Part shown: one piece after another, positions 1-5,626 of the stretch
Layout: each line of letters opens with the position of its first letter
How positions within the stretch are numbered: the stretch's first letter is position 1
DNA from: Ignavibacteriales bacterium
GTDB lineage: Bacteria; Bacteroidota; Ignavibacteria; Ignavibacteriales; Ignavibacteriaceae
Direction: 5' to 3'
Assembly: GCA_027347125.1 (NCBI GenBank)
Contig: DAIERC010000466.1
Span: 1 to 5,626, forward strand
Length of the DNA stretch: 5,626 nt
Notes under the pieces: model-generated
Database searches by the model: none
Told to the model about the DNA's origin: nothing
The model's input: the letters and a program-made list of their open reading frames with translations, nothing else
Made by a program: the position numbers and the translations under genes

Positions 1-212
1 AATTTATTTTGGTTGCCGATAATCCAGAACAATTTGCCGAAAAAGTTGTTAGCGTAATAAATAATCCGGATATAAGAAAAGATATTATGCTTGAAGGGCA
101 AAAAACAATTAGTCAAAATTACAGCTGGGAAAAAATTGTAAAAGACTTTGAGCAATACCTTCTTGCTGAAATAGAAATAATAAAAGATAAAAAGATTGAG
201 CAAGAAATTTGA
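1..212 (+). CDS. C-terminal fragment of a GT4-like glycosyltransferase (5' end outside window)
   Basis: This is the last 70 or so residues of a protein whose start lies before the window; the first complete codon is at base 3 and the frame stays open to the left edge. The tail reads ILVADNPEQFAEKVV, then NNPDIRKDIMLEGQ, then NYSWEKIVKDFEQYL. That pattern (a hydrophobic strand, a helix managing 'the amount kept per residue', an R-x-x-x-x-x-G turn, then a YSWE-like helix) is the usual end of GT-B fold glycosyltransferases of family GT4. These move a sugar from a nucleotide-sugar donor to a lipid-linked or glycan acceptor on the cytoplasmic face of the membrane. The donor-binding E-x7-E motif would lie upstream, so the sugar cannot be judged. 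The TTG at base 9 is not a credible start because the domain is already under way. The stop overlaps the next gene by 17 bases, which suggests translational coupling. Confidence 0.72.
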   Translation, partial: FILVADNPEQFAEKVVSVINNPDIRKDIMLEGQKTISQNYSWEKIVKDFEQYLLAEIEIIKDKKIEQEI

Positions 213-1599
213 AAAAATATTAATACTTCTAATAGATTTCGTCACCATCGATCTTGCGTGGATAATCTATTACCAGTTAAGGGTTCAAACCGGGTGGTTT
301 AAACTTTTACTGCGGCCGGAATTTTTAATCCCGATGCTGGTTATATATTTTTATTGGTTGATAATCTTTACGTTTGTAGGCATGTACCGCACCTGGTTTG
401 CAGCTTCAAGATTCGATGAACTGTCAACTTTATTTAAGGCTTCCTTTGTCGGCATCTTTGTGCTTTTCTTTTTGATTTTTATTGACGATTATGTGCACGG
501 CGTAGGTTCCGCTTCCAGGATATTAATTTTCATTTACTGGGGAGTGTTTTTGTTTTTTGTAAGTTCCGGAAGACTGCTGATTCGCAGCCTGCAAAGACAA
601 CTCTTAATTAAAGGTGTCGGAAGAAAGAACGCACTTATTATCGGCTTCAATTCCAAATCGAATGAGGTTCATGACCAGCTTCTGAATCACCCGGCGCTCG
701 GACTTGATATAGTTGGCTATATACCGCTTAGAAACCCGGAAACACCTCGCGAATACAAAGGGGTCAAAACCACCGGTTCACTCAAGGAAATTCCTGAAAA
801 AATTAAGGAACATAACATTAAAGAAGTTATCATCGCTCTTGAAAAAGAAGACCGGGATTCACTTATAGATATAATAGCAAAATGCGAATCGGAAAATGTA
901 GGTATGAAAATAGTTCCCGATCTTTATGAAATATTAAGCGGCCAGGCAAGAACCTCCCAGATATACGGCATACCTTTAATAGATATTATGCCGCAATTAA
1001 TGCCTGAATGGGAAAAAAAATTAAAACGCATTTTCGATATCATTGTTTCACTGCTGATTCTTGTAATAACTTCACCGATTTTAATTATAACAGCAATCGC
1101 AATAAAAATAGATTCGGCCGGCGAAGTTTTTTTCAGGCAGGAAAGATGCGGAATAAACGGATCAATATTCAAGATATTAAAATTCCGTTCGATGAGAAAA
1201 GATGCGGAAAAACATACCGGTCCGGTTTGGTCGCAGAAAGATGATCCGAGAATTACCAAAGTGGGTAAATTTATTAGGCGGGTAAGAATTGACGAAATAC
1301 CGCAAATGATAAATGTGCTGAAAGGTGAGATGAGCATTGTAGGTCCCCGCCCGGAAAGACCTTATTTTGTGGAAAAGCTTTCTGAAGAAATTCCATATTA
1401 TAAAAGAAGATTGAAAGTGCGCCCCGGTATTACCGGCTGGGCGCAGGTTAAACATAAATACGATGAAACTATTGAAGACGTAAAAGTAAAACTTAGGTAC
1501 GATTTATTTTATATAGAAAATATGTCGTTGAGAATGGATTTTAAAATTTTGTTGCGCACCGTGTTTGTTGTTCTGTTGGGCAAGGGGCATTACGAATGA
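196..1599 (+). CDS. Polyprenyl-phosphate sugar-phosphate transferase (exopolysaccharide/O-antigen initiating enzyme, WbaP/WcaJ type)
   Basis: This 467-residue enzyme would transfer a hexose 1-phosphate from a UDP-sugar to undecaprenyl phosphate at the inner membrane, the first step of surface polysaccharide assembly. Hydrophobic helices lie at about 7-28, 42-64, 83-97 and 106-124. A Rossmann-like CoA-binding_3 domain follows (ALIIGFNSKSNEV from 146, to about 265), then a re-entrant membrane helix with its Ser-Pro break (about 279-305). The catalytic domain shows FRQERCG (313-319), KFRSM (329-333), the essential Asp366-Glu367 in RIDEIPQ, GEMSIVGPRPERP (377-389) and RPGITGWAQV (409-418). Length and domain order match the large monotopic phosphoglycosyl transferases. 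The TTG start is forced: an in-frame TAA lies at 181-183 and the next in-frame ATG is at residue 47, inside the second helix. It overlaps the upstream glycosyltransferase by 17 bases. Family assignment is firm; the sugar (glucose, galactose or other) is not readable. Confidence 0.94.
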   Translation: MSKKFEKILILLIDFVTIDLAWIIYYQLRVQTGWFKLLLRPEFLIPMLVIYFYWLIIFTFVGMYRTWFAASRFDELSTLFKASFVGIFVLFFLIFIDDYVHGVGSASRILIFIYWGVFLFFVSSGRLLIRSLQRQLLIKGVGRKNALIIGFNSKSNEVHDQLLNHPALGLDIVGYIPLRNPETPREYKGVKTTGSLKEIPEKIKEHNIKEVIIALEKEDRDSLIDIIAKCESENVGMKIVPDLYEILSGQARTSQIYGIPLIDIMPQLMPEWEKKLKRIFDIIVSLLILVITSPILIITAIAIKIDSAGEVFFRQERCGINGSIFKILKFRSMRKDAEKHTGPVWSQKDDPRITKVGKFIRRVRIDEIPQMINVLKGEMSIVGPRPERPYFVEKLSEEIPYYKRRLKVRPGITGWAQVKHKYDETIEDVKVKLRYDLFYIENMSLRMDFKILLRTVFVVLLGKGHYE

Positions 1600-1659
1600 T
1601 AATTAAACCTTTAGATAGAATTAATAAAGAATTATAAATTAACAAAATAAAAACAGAAT

Positions 1660-2382
1660 ATGGGCGAAAAGTCTCTTGTAATAATTCCCACTTATGATGA
1701 ACTGGAAAATATTCACAAAATGATTCCGGATCTTCTGGAAAAATATCCTAACAACCTTGACGTATTAATCGTCGATGATAATTCACCCGACGGTACCGGC
1801 GATTTTGTAGAAGGGTACACAAAAAAAGATAACCGTATTAAACTGCTGCGCCGGGAAAAGAAAATGGGTTTGGGCACCGCATACATAGCAGGATTCAAAT
1901 ATGCGCTTCAACATGATTATGATTATATATTCGAAATGGACGCCGACTTTTCGCATGATCCGAAAGAAATAAATAATTTCTTAAAAGCCATAGCAAAGTA
2001 CGATCTAGTTCTGGGCAGCCGGTATATTAACGGCGTAAACGTTGTTAACTGGCCAATTAGGAGACTGCTGCTAAGTTACTTTGCAAACATTTATACGCGT
2101 ATTATTACCGGTATGCCAATCAAAGACGCTACTGGCGGTTTCAAATGTTTTAAGCGCGCGGTGCTCGAATCAATTAACCTGGATAAAATAAAATCAAACG
2201 GTTATGCCTTTCAGATTGAGATGACTTTTAAAGCGTACAAAAAGGGATTTAGCATAGGCGAGATACCGATTATTTTTATTGATCGTTCTTTAGGCTCCTC
2301 CAAAATGTCTAAAAAAATTGTTAGGGAAGCCATACTGATGGTTTGGATACTGCGTTTAAGAAGTTTAATTGGTCGTTTGTAA
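1660..2382 (+). CDS. Dolichol/polyprenol-phosphate mannose synthase-like GT2 glycosyltransferase
   Basis: This 240-residue GT-A fold enzyme of family GT2 most resembles Dpm1/Ppm1-type synthases, which transfer mannose (or a related hexose) from a nucleotide sugar to a polyprenyl phosphate. Visible motifs are IPTYDELENI (9-18), VDDNSPDGTGDF (38-49), the metal-binding DAD (94-96) in EMDADFSHDP, LGSRY (118-122), DATGGFKCF (156-164), NGYAFQIEM (180-188) and FIDRSLGSSKMS (206-217). This is a nearly complete set for the family. No extra membrane domain follows the catalytic part, so it is the soluble or peripheral single-domain form. The ATG is preceded by an AT-rich 60-base gap with no clear Shine-Dalgarno sequence. 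Twelve bases separate it from the next gene. The product would be a lipid-linked monosaccharide donor used by a membrane GT-C enzyme not seen here. Donor specificity (mannose versus glucose or others) is inferred from family resemblance only. Confidence 0.9.
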   Translation: MGEKSLVIIPTYDELENIHKMIPDLLEKYPNNLDVLIVDDNSPDGTGDFVEGYTKKDNRIKLLRREKKMGLGTAYIAGFKYALQHDYDYIFEMDADFSHDPKEINNFLKAIAKYDLVLGSRYINGVNVVNWPIRRLLLSYFANIYTRIITGMPIKDATGGFKCFKRAVLESINLDKIKSNGYAFQIEMTFKAYKKGFSIGEIPIIFIDRSLGSSKMSKKIVREAILMVWILRLRSLIGRL

Positions 2383-2383
2383 T

Positions 2384-2387
2384 AAGG
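2384..2387 (+). promoter_or_regulatory. Possible ribosome binding site (AAGG) for the TTG-started fusion gene
   Basis: AAGG sits 7 bases before the TTG at 2395, a workable Shine-Dalgarno spacing, in the 12-base gap after the previous stop codon. It supports the TTG start. An in-frame TAA at 2383-2385 rules out a longer protein, and no other start lies before the glycosyltransferase nucleotide-binding strand. Confidence 0.45.
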
Positions 2388-2394
2388 TAAAAAT

Positions 2395-4374
2395 TTGGAT
2401 TTATCTATAGTCATAGTTAACTATAATGTAAAAGAGTTTTTGCAGAACCTTATCCATTCGATTATAAAGGCCGCTAAAGAAATTGAGTATGAGATAATTA
2501 TAATTGATAACGCTTCGGACGACGGAAGCGCTGAGTTTATTAAAGAAAAATTTCCTCAAGTAAAATTAATTGCAAATAAAAAAAATCTCGGCTTCAGCAA
2601 AGCAAACAATCAGGGCCTTGCGTTAGCCGGCGGCAAATACCTTCTTCTTCTTAACCCCGATACGCTGGTTAGAGAAGATACATTCCAGAAAATGATTGAA
2701 TTTTTTGAGGGCACGCCGAGCGCCGGTATGGCCGGATGCAAAATATTAAATCCCGACGGCACACTTCAACTTGCGTGCAGAAGAAGTTTCCCGGGTCCGT
2801 GGACGTCGTTTTGTAAAGTGACAGGCTTGGGCTCGCTTTTTCCCAACAGCAGAATATTTGCCCGCTACAACCTTACTTACCTTGATGAAAACCAAACTTA
2901 CGAAGTGGACGCTATCTCAGGTTCGTTCATGATGATGACAAAGGAAGCTTATCAAAAGGTTGGCGGGCTTGACGAGCAATTTTTTATGTACGGTGAAGAC
3001 CTCGATTTCTGTTACCGCGTGCAGAAGAGCGGCCTTAAAGTTTTTTACGTACATACAACGCAAATTATCCATTACAAAGGCGAAAGCACTAAGAGAAGCA
3101 GCTTTGATGAAACAAAAGTATTTTACGACGCCATGCATCTCTTCGTTAAGAAGCATTTTTCAAGTTCGTTCCTAGTGGAAATAATTTTACGTTCCGCCAT
3201 AGTATTCAGAAAGTTTTTTGCTTTCCTGGGGCGCAGACGTTTAATTTTACTTTCGCTTATTCTCGATTTTATTATTTTCAATTTGTCCCTTGCCGCAGCG
3301 GATAAACTTTACGGCTCATTCGGGCATTGGAAAGGATTTCCCAAATTCAGCTACGCTGTTATCTTTACAGTGCCTGCGTTAATTCATATGCTTGTTGCCG
3401 GCATAATGAGAATTTACAGGAAAGACTCACTATCGGTGCTCCGTAATTTCGGTGCAATAATGGTAAGCTTTTTTATAATTTCCTCGTTCACATTTTTCTT
3501 CAAACAATACGCATACAGCCGTGCCGCGGTTTTAATAACATATTTTATTTTATTCTTCAGCCTATCGTTTTGGCGAATTATTGTTAAACTGTTTTTTAAG
3601 ATCGGCCGTAAAAACGAAGACTTTACGCACAAGAGATCTTTAATCGTCGGAACAAACACTTACGCAATTACAATTGCAAATAAACTGAAAAGCAAAAGCA
3701 CAGATTTCCATTTAGTAACAGGCCTAATCGGTTTAACAAGCAAGGAGATTGGAAAATTTTTAGACGGGTTTGAAGTGGTCGGTAGCATAGAAAACATAAG
3801 AAAGGTTATTAAGGAAAAAAGTATTGACGAAGTAATTTTTTCGGCCGACGAGCTTTCATACAACCAGATGATGGCCATTGTATCGGCTTGCCAAACGGAA
3901 AACGTAGACTTTAAATTAATAGGAAATAACCTGGATTTTCTTGTAGGCAAAACTTCGGTTTCGATGCTGGACGATTACCCTTTAATTGAGATACGTTATA
4001 ACATTTCCAGCCCGTTGATGAAATTTATAAAAGTATTATTTGATTATTGCCTTAGCGCAATAGTTTTGTTTTTTATATATCCTTTCATATATTTGGCTGT
4101 TAAGCTAACCGGTAATCAAACCGAGTTCAGAAAATTTATTTTAAAAGTGCCTAACGTTATAAGCGGAAGAACCAGTTTCGTAGGCCCTCAAACGGAAAAT
4201 AAAAACAATCAATTGTTTCTGGGCAAGCAGGGTTTAACCGGATTTTGGTATATTGAAGAAACGGAAATTACCGATAAAGAAAAATTGGATTTGTATTACG
4301 CTAAAAATCAAAATATCTGGTTAGACCTGGAAATTCTTGGAAAAACATTAAATAAAATGTGGGGAAGTCGATAG
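2395..4374 (+). CDS. GT2 rhamnosyltransferase-like glycosyltransferase fused to a degenerate polyprenyl glycosylphosphotransferase-like domain
   Basis: This 659-residue protein has two parts. Residues 1 to about 265 are a GT2 glycosyltransferase of the rhamnosyltransferase (WbbL-like) kind: VIVNYN (6-11), IDNASDDGS (37-45), LNPDT (86-90) at the DxD position, SGSFMM (175-180), and DEQFFMYGEDLDFCYR (193-208) carrying the catalytic-base Glu-Asp. It would add a deoxyhexose or similar sugar to a lipid-linked glycan. The second part repeats the plan of the phosphotransferase at 196-1599: about four hydrophobic helices (284-302, 318-340, 350-368, 378-400), a Rossmann domain (SLIVGTNTYA from 415, to about 535), and a membrane helix with a central Pro (544-571). 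It then jumps almost directly to NVISGRTSFVGPQTE (587-601), GLTGF (613-617) and a KLDLYY...N tail. FRQ-R-G, KFRSM and the Asp-Glu dyad are absent, so the C-terminal part is probably not a phosphotransferase. The frame is intact, with no sign of a frameshift. The TTG start is the only option. The role of the second part is unknown; membrane anchoring or pairing with the active enzyme is a guess. Confidence 0.88.
   Translation: MDLSIVIVNYNVKEFLQNLIHSIIKAAKEIEYEIIIIDNASDDGSAEFIKEKFPQVKLIANKKNLGFSKANNQGLALAGGKYLLLLNPDTLVREDTFQKMIEFFEGTPSAGMAGCKILNPDGTLQLACRRSFPGPWTSFCKVTGLGSLFPNSRIFARYNLTYLDENQTYEVDAISGSFMMMTKEAYQKVGGLDEQFFMYGEDLDFCYRVQKSGLKVFYVHTTQIIHYKGESTKRSSFDETKVFYDAMHLFVKKHFSSSFLVEIILRSAIVFRKFFAFLGRRRLILLSLILDFIIFNLSLAAADKLYGSFGHWKGFPKFSYAVIFTVPALIHMLVAGIMRIYRKDSLSVLRNFGAIMVSFFIISSFTFFFKQYAYSRAAVLITYFILFFSLSFWRIIVKLFFKIGRKNEDFTHKRSLIVGTNTYAITIANKLKSKSTDFHLVTGLIGLTSKEIGKFLDGFEVVGSIENIRKVIKEKSIDEVIFSADELSYNQMMAIVSACQTENVDFKLIGNNLDFLVGKTSVSMLDDYPLIEIRYNISSPLMKFIKVLFDYCLSAIVLFFIYPFIYLAVKLTGNQTEFRKFILKVPNVISGRTSFVGPQTENKNNQLFLGKQGLTGFWYIEETEITDKEKLDLYYAKNQNIWLDLEILGKTLNKMWGSR
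4361..4367 (+). promoter_or_regulatory. Possible ribosome binding site (GGGGAAG) for accA, inside the end of the upstream gene
   Basis: A purine run within the last codons of the fusion gene lies 12 bases before the ATG at 4380. The spacing is on the long side, so this is a weak call. If real, it favours the ATG at 4380 over the GTG at 4359, which would place the run inside the coding region. Confidence 0.3.
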
Positions 4375-4379
4375 TAGTT

Positions 4380-5330
4380 ATGGCTAAAACAGTTTTGGAT
4401 TTTGAAAAACCTATTGTTGAACTCGAAGCTAAATTGCAGGAAATGAGAAGGCTTTCGGATAAGATGGATATTGAAGGAGAGATTGTTAAGATTGAAGAAA
4501 AGGTCAAACAATTGAAAGAAGGAATTTATAAAGATCTTACCCGCTGGCAGCGCGTGCAGCTTGCGCGGCATCCCGATAGACCTTACACTCTTGATTACAT
4601 TTACCTGATGACGGAAAATTTCATCGAGCTTCACGGCGACAGGCATTTCGGCGACGATAAAGCAATTGTAGGCGGTTTTGCTTCTATTGATGACCAAAAA
4701 GTTATGATTATCGGGCATCAAAAAGGACGAGATACAAAAACCAACGTGTACCGTAATTTCGGTATGCCTAATCCGGAAGGTTACAGAAAAGCTTTACGCT
4801 TGATGAAACTTGCCGAAAAATTTAACAAGCCGGTAATTACAATGATCGATACCCCGGGGGCCTTTCCAGGCCTGGAAGCAGAAGAAAGAGGACAGGCTGA
4901 AGCCATCGCCAGAAATTTATTCGAGATGAGTAAATTAAAAGTTCCTATCCTGGTTATAATAATCGGCGAAGGAGCCAGCGGCGGAGCTTTGGGAATCGGG
5001 GTCGGCGACAGGATACTTATGCTGGAAAATTGCTGGTACTCGGTAATCAGCCCGGAATCATGCTCCAGTATTCTATGGCGAAGCTGGGACTATAAAGAAC
5101 AAGCGGCCGAAGCTTTGAAACTAACCGCGCCGGATTTACTTGAACAGAAACTTATAGACAGAATAGTCCCCGAACCGCTGGGCGGCGCACACAAAGATTA
5201 CCAGGAAGCGGCAAAAACCTTAAAGGCAGTTATAAAAGAAGAACTGGAACAACTGCTGAAAATAAAACCAGACAAGCTTGTTGATATGCGCCGCGAAAAA
5301 TTTGGTAGGATGGGCTCTTTTATTGAGTAA
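4380..5330 (+). CDS. accA: Acetyl-CoA carboxylase carboxyltransferase subunit alpha
   Basis: AccA pairs with AccD to move the carboxyl group from carboxybiotin on AccB to acetyl-CoA, giving malonyl-CoA, the committed step of fatty acid synthesis in the cytoplasm. From the ATG at 4380 it is 316 residues, close to the usual length of about 320, and begins MAKTVLDFEKPIVELEAKL, the standard AccA N-terminus. An in-frame GTG at 4359 would add seven residues and overlap the upstream gene, so it is less likely. Diagnostic blocks are LARHPDRPYTLDYI (61-74), GDRHFGDD (86-93), GHQKGRDTKTN (112-122), NFGMPNPEGYRKALRLM (126-142), DTPGAFPG (157-164), the oxyanion-hole GEGASGGALGIGVGD (196-210) and SPESCSSILWRS (224-235). 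The helical N-terminal region at about 14-50 is charged and coiled-coil-like, as in the family. It starts 5 bases after the fusion gene, so it is probably co-transcribed with the glycan genes. No accD is visible in the window. Confidence 0.97.
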   Translation: MAKTVLDFEKPIVELEAKLQEMRRLSDKMDIEGEIVKIEEKVKQLKEGIYKDLTRWQRVQLARHPDRPYTLDYIYLMTENFIELHGDRHFGDDKAIVGGFASIDDQKVMIIGHQKGRDTKTNVYRNFGMPNPEGYRKALRLMKLAEKFNKPVITMIDTPGAFPGLEAEERGQAEAIARNLFEMSKLKVPILVIIIGEGASGGALGIGVGDRILMLENCWYSVISPESCSSILWRSWDYKEQAAEALKLTAPDLLEQKLIDRIVPEPLGGAHKDYQEAAKTLKAVIKEELEQLLKIKPDKLVDMRREKFGRMGSFIE

Positions 5331-5462
5331 CCTTTTTAATAATTTTATTCTTTAGCAGTGATATGAATTTTTCTAATATAAAATTCTTTTTATAAAGTTT
5401 GCCACATTAACCTTCCTTTTTTATAAATTTGTTTTAGTAATTTCTTACAATAAATTTTATTT
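5331..5462 (+). other. AT-rich intergenic gap between accA and the thioesterase gene
   Basis: This is the largest non-coding gap in the window (132 bases). It holds no GC-rich hairpin followed by a T-run, so no convincing intrinsic terminator for accA is visible. A 7-base perfect inverted repeat lies at 5377-5394 (TATAAAA, loop TTCT, TTTTATA), but it is all A/T and weak. A promoter candidate lies in the right half. I see no tRNA, small RNA or riboswitch signature. Confidence 0.6.
5398..5431 (+). promoter_or_regulatory. Candidate Bacteroidota-type promoter (TTTG ... TAAATTTG)
   Basis: TAAATTTG at 5424-5431 matches the -7 element TAnnTTTG known from Bacteroides and Flavobacterium promoters. 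A TTTG at 5398-5401 lies 22 bases upstream, within the range reported for the -33 element in that group. Transcription would begin roughly 5-8 bases after 5431, giving a short leader of about 25 bases to the ATG at 5463. The region is very AT-rich, so a chance match is quite possible, and the rule applies only if the organism uses a Bacteroidota-like primary sigma factor. Confidence 0.35.
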
Positions 5463-5626
5463 ATGCTTAGCCACAAAACAATTATTCGAGTACGTTATGC
5501 AGATACCGACCAGATGCAGTTTGTTTACAACGGCAAGTACCTGGAATATTTTGAAGTGGGCCGTACCGAAATGATGCGCGAAAACGGTTTGCCCTACAAT
5601 AAAATGGAGAACGAAGGTTATCAATT
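5463..5626 (+). CDS. Acyl-CoA thioesterase, YbgC/FadM-like hotdog fold (N-terminal fragment, runs off the window)
   Basis: The first 54 codons are present and the rest lies beyond the right edge. The reading is MLSHKTIIRVRYADTDQMQF, then VYNGKYLEYFEVGRTEMMRE, then NGLPYNKMENEGY. This matches the N-terminus of 4HBT-superfamily single-hotdog thioesterases: the R-x-R-Y-x-D-T-D-x-M strand and turn, with the second Asp (residue 16) at the position of the YbgC catalytic Asp. The long central helix follows, with Y-L-E-Y-F-E-x-x-R-T-E, then the ME-x-G-Y strand. Such enzymes hydrolyse acyl-CoA thioesters in the cytoplasm as tetramers. The common G-V-V-Y-H segment reads Q-F-V-Y-N here, so the Gly and His positions differ. 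Family proteins are typically about 130-140 residues, so roughly 40% is visible. Physiological substrate is not deducible. It appears to be a separate transcription unit from accA, given the 132-base gap and promoter candidate. Confidence 0.85.
   Translation, partial: MLSHKTIIRVRYADTDQMQFVYNGKYLEYFEVGRTEMMRENGLPYNKMENEGYQ

Noticed and set aside
924..1337. 137-codon antisense open frame within the phosphotransferase gene
   Set aside because: It lies wholly under a gene whose catalytic motifs are intact, has no recognisable domain, and is the kind of shadow that long coding regions produce.
1600..1659. Promoter or terminator between the phosphotransferase and mannose synthase-like genes
   Set aside because: The 60-base gap is AT-rich but has no TAnnTTTG match, no clear -35/-10 pair that I would trust, and no stable hairpin.
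4108..4200. Frameshift or sequencing error as the cause of the missing catalytic core in the fusion protein
   Set aside because: The frame is open on both sides, family motifs resume in the same frame after the gap, and no other frame here encodes KFRSM or Asp-Glu motifs; the residues are missing, not shifted.
4359..4379. Upstream GTG start for accA, overlapping the fusion gene
   Set aside because: The ATG at 4380 gives the standard AccA N-terminus beginning just before the LDFE-P motif; the seven extra residues match nothing in the family.
4308..4721. 137-codon antisense open frame across the fusion gene/accA junction
   Set aside because: It runs opposite two well-supported genes, resembles no known family, and straddles their boundary without any start context.
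5377..5394. Inverted repeat TATAAAA/TTTTATA as a terminator for accA
   Set aside because: All base pairs are A/T, the stem is only 7 bases, and no T-run follows on the plus strand; such repeats arise easily in AT-rich gaps.
1..5626. CRISPR array, insertion sequence, tRNA or other RNA gene
   Set aside because: No regularly spaced repeats, transposase-like frames, terminal inverted repeats or tRNA-like cloverleaf were seen; the window is almost fully occupied by coding sequence.

Overview
The window is a compact, AT-rich stretch with every gene on the plus strand. It reads as the downstream end of a cell-surface glycan cluster that runs directly into a fatty-acid gene. The style of the genes fits the Bacteroidota/Chlorobi/Ignavibacteria group: a low-GC genome, TTG starts, weak or absent Shine-Dalgarno sequences, an AccA with the SPESCSSILWRS block, and a TAnnTTTG-type promoter candidate. 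An ignavibacterial origin is my best guess. This is inferred from style, not from a marker gene.

Layout: (1) 1-212, the C-terminal tail of a GT4-like glycosyltransferase, cut by the window edge. (2) 196-1599, a complete polyprenyl-phosphate sugar-phosphate transferase (WbaP/WcaJ type, catalytic Asp-Glu present) that overlaps gene 1 by 17 bases. (3) 1660-2382, a dolichol/polyprenol-phosphate mannose synthase-like GT2 enzyme. (4) 2395-4374, an unusual 659-residue fusion of a rhamnosyltransferase-like GT2 domain with a second polyprenyl glycosylphosphotransferase-like body. That body keeps its membrane helices, its Rossmann domain and the C-terminal end of the catalytic fold, but has lost about 50 residues containing the catalytic core. 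(5) 4380-5330, accA, the carboxyltransferase alpha subunit of acetyl-CoA carboxylase, starting 5 bases after gene 4. (6) A 132-base AT-rich gap with a possible promoter. (7) 5463 to the right edge, the N-terminus of a YbgC/FadM-like hotdog acyl-CoA thioesterase.

How they may work together: gene 2 would load the first sugar phosphate onto a polyprenyl phosphate carrier. Gene 1 and the GT2 half of gene 4 would add further sugars. Gene 3 would make a polyprenyl-phosphate-linked monosaccharide donor for a membrane glycosyltransferase elsewhere. The tight spacing of genes 1-5 suggests one transcript, which would place malonyl-CoA production beside envelope glycan assembly. The item most worth attention is gene 4: a glycosyltransferase carrying what looks like a catalytically dead copy of the initiating enzyme encoded two genes upstream.
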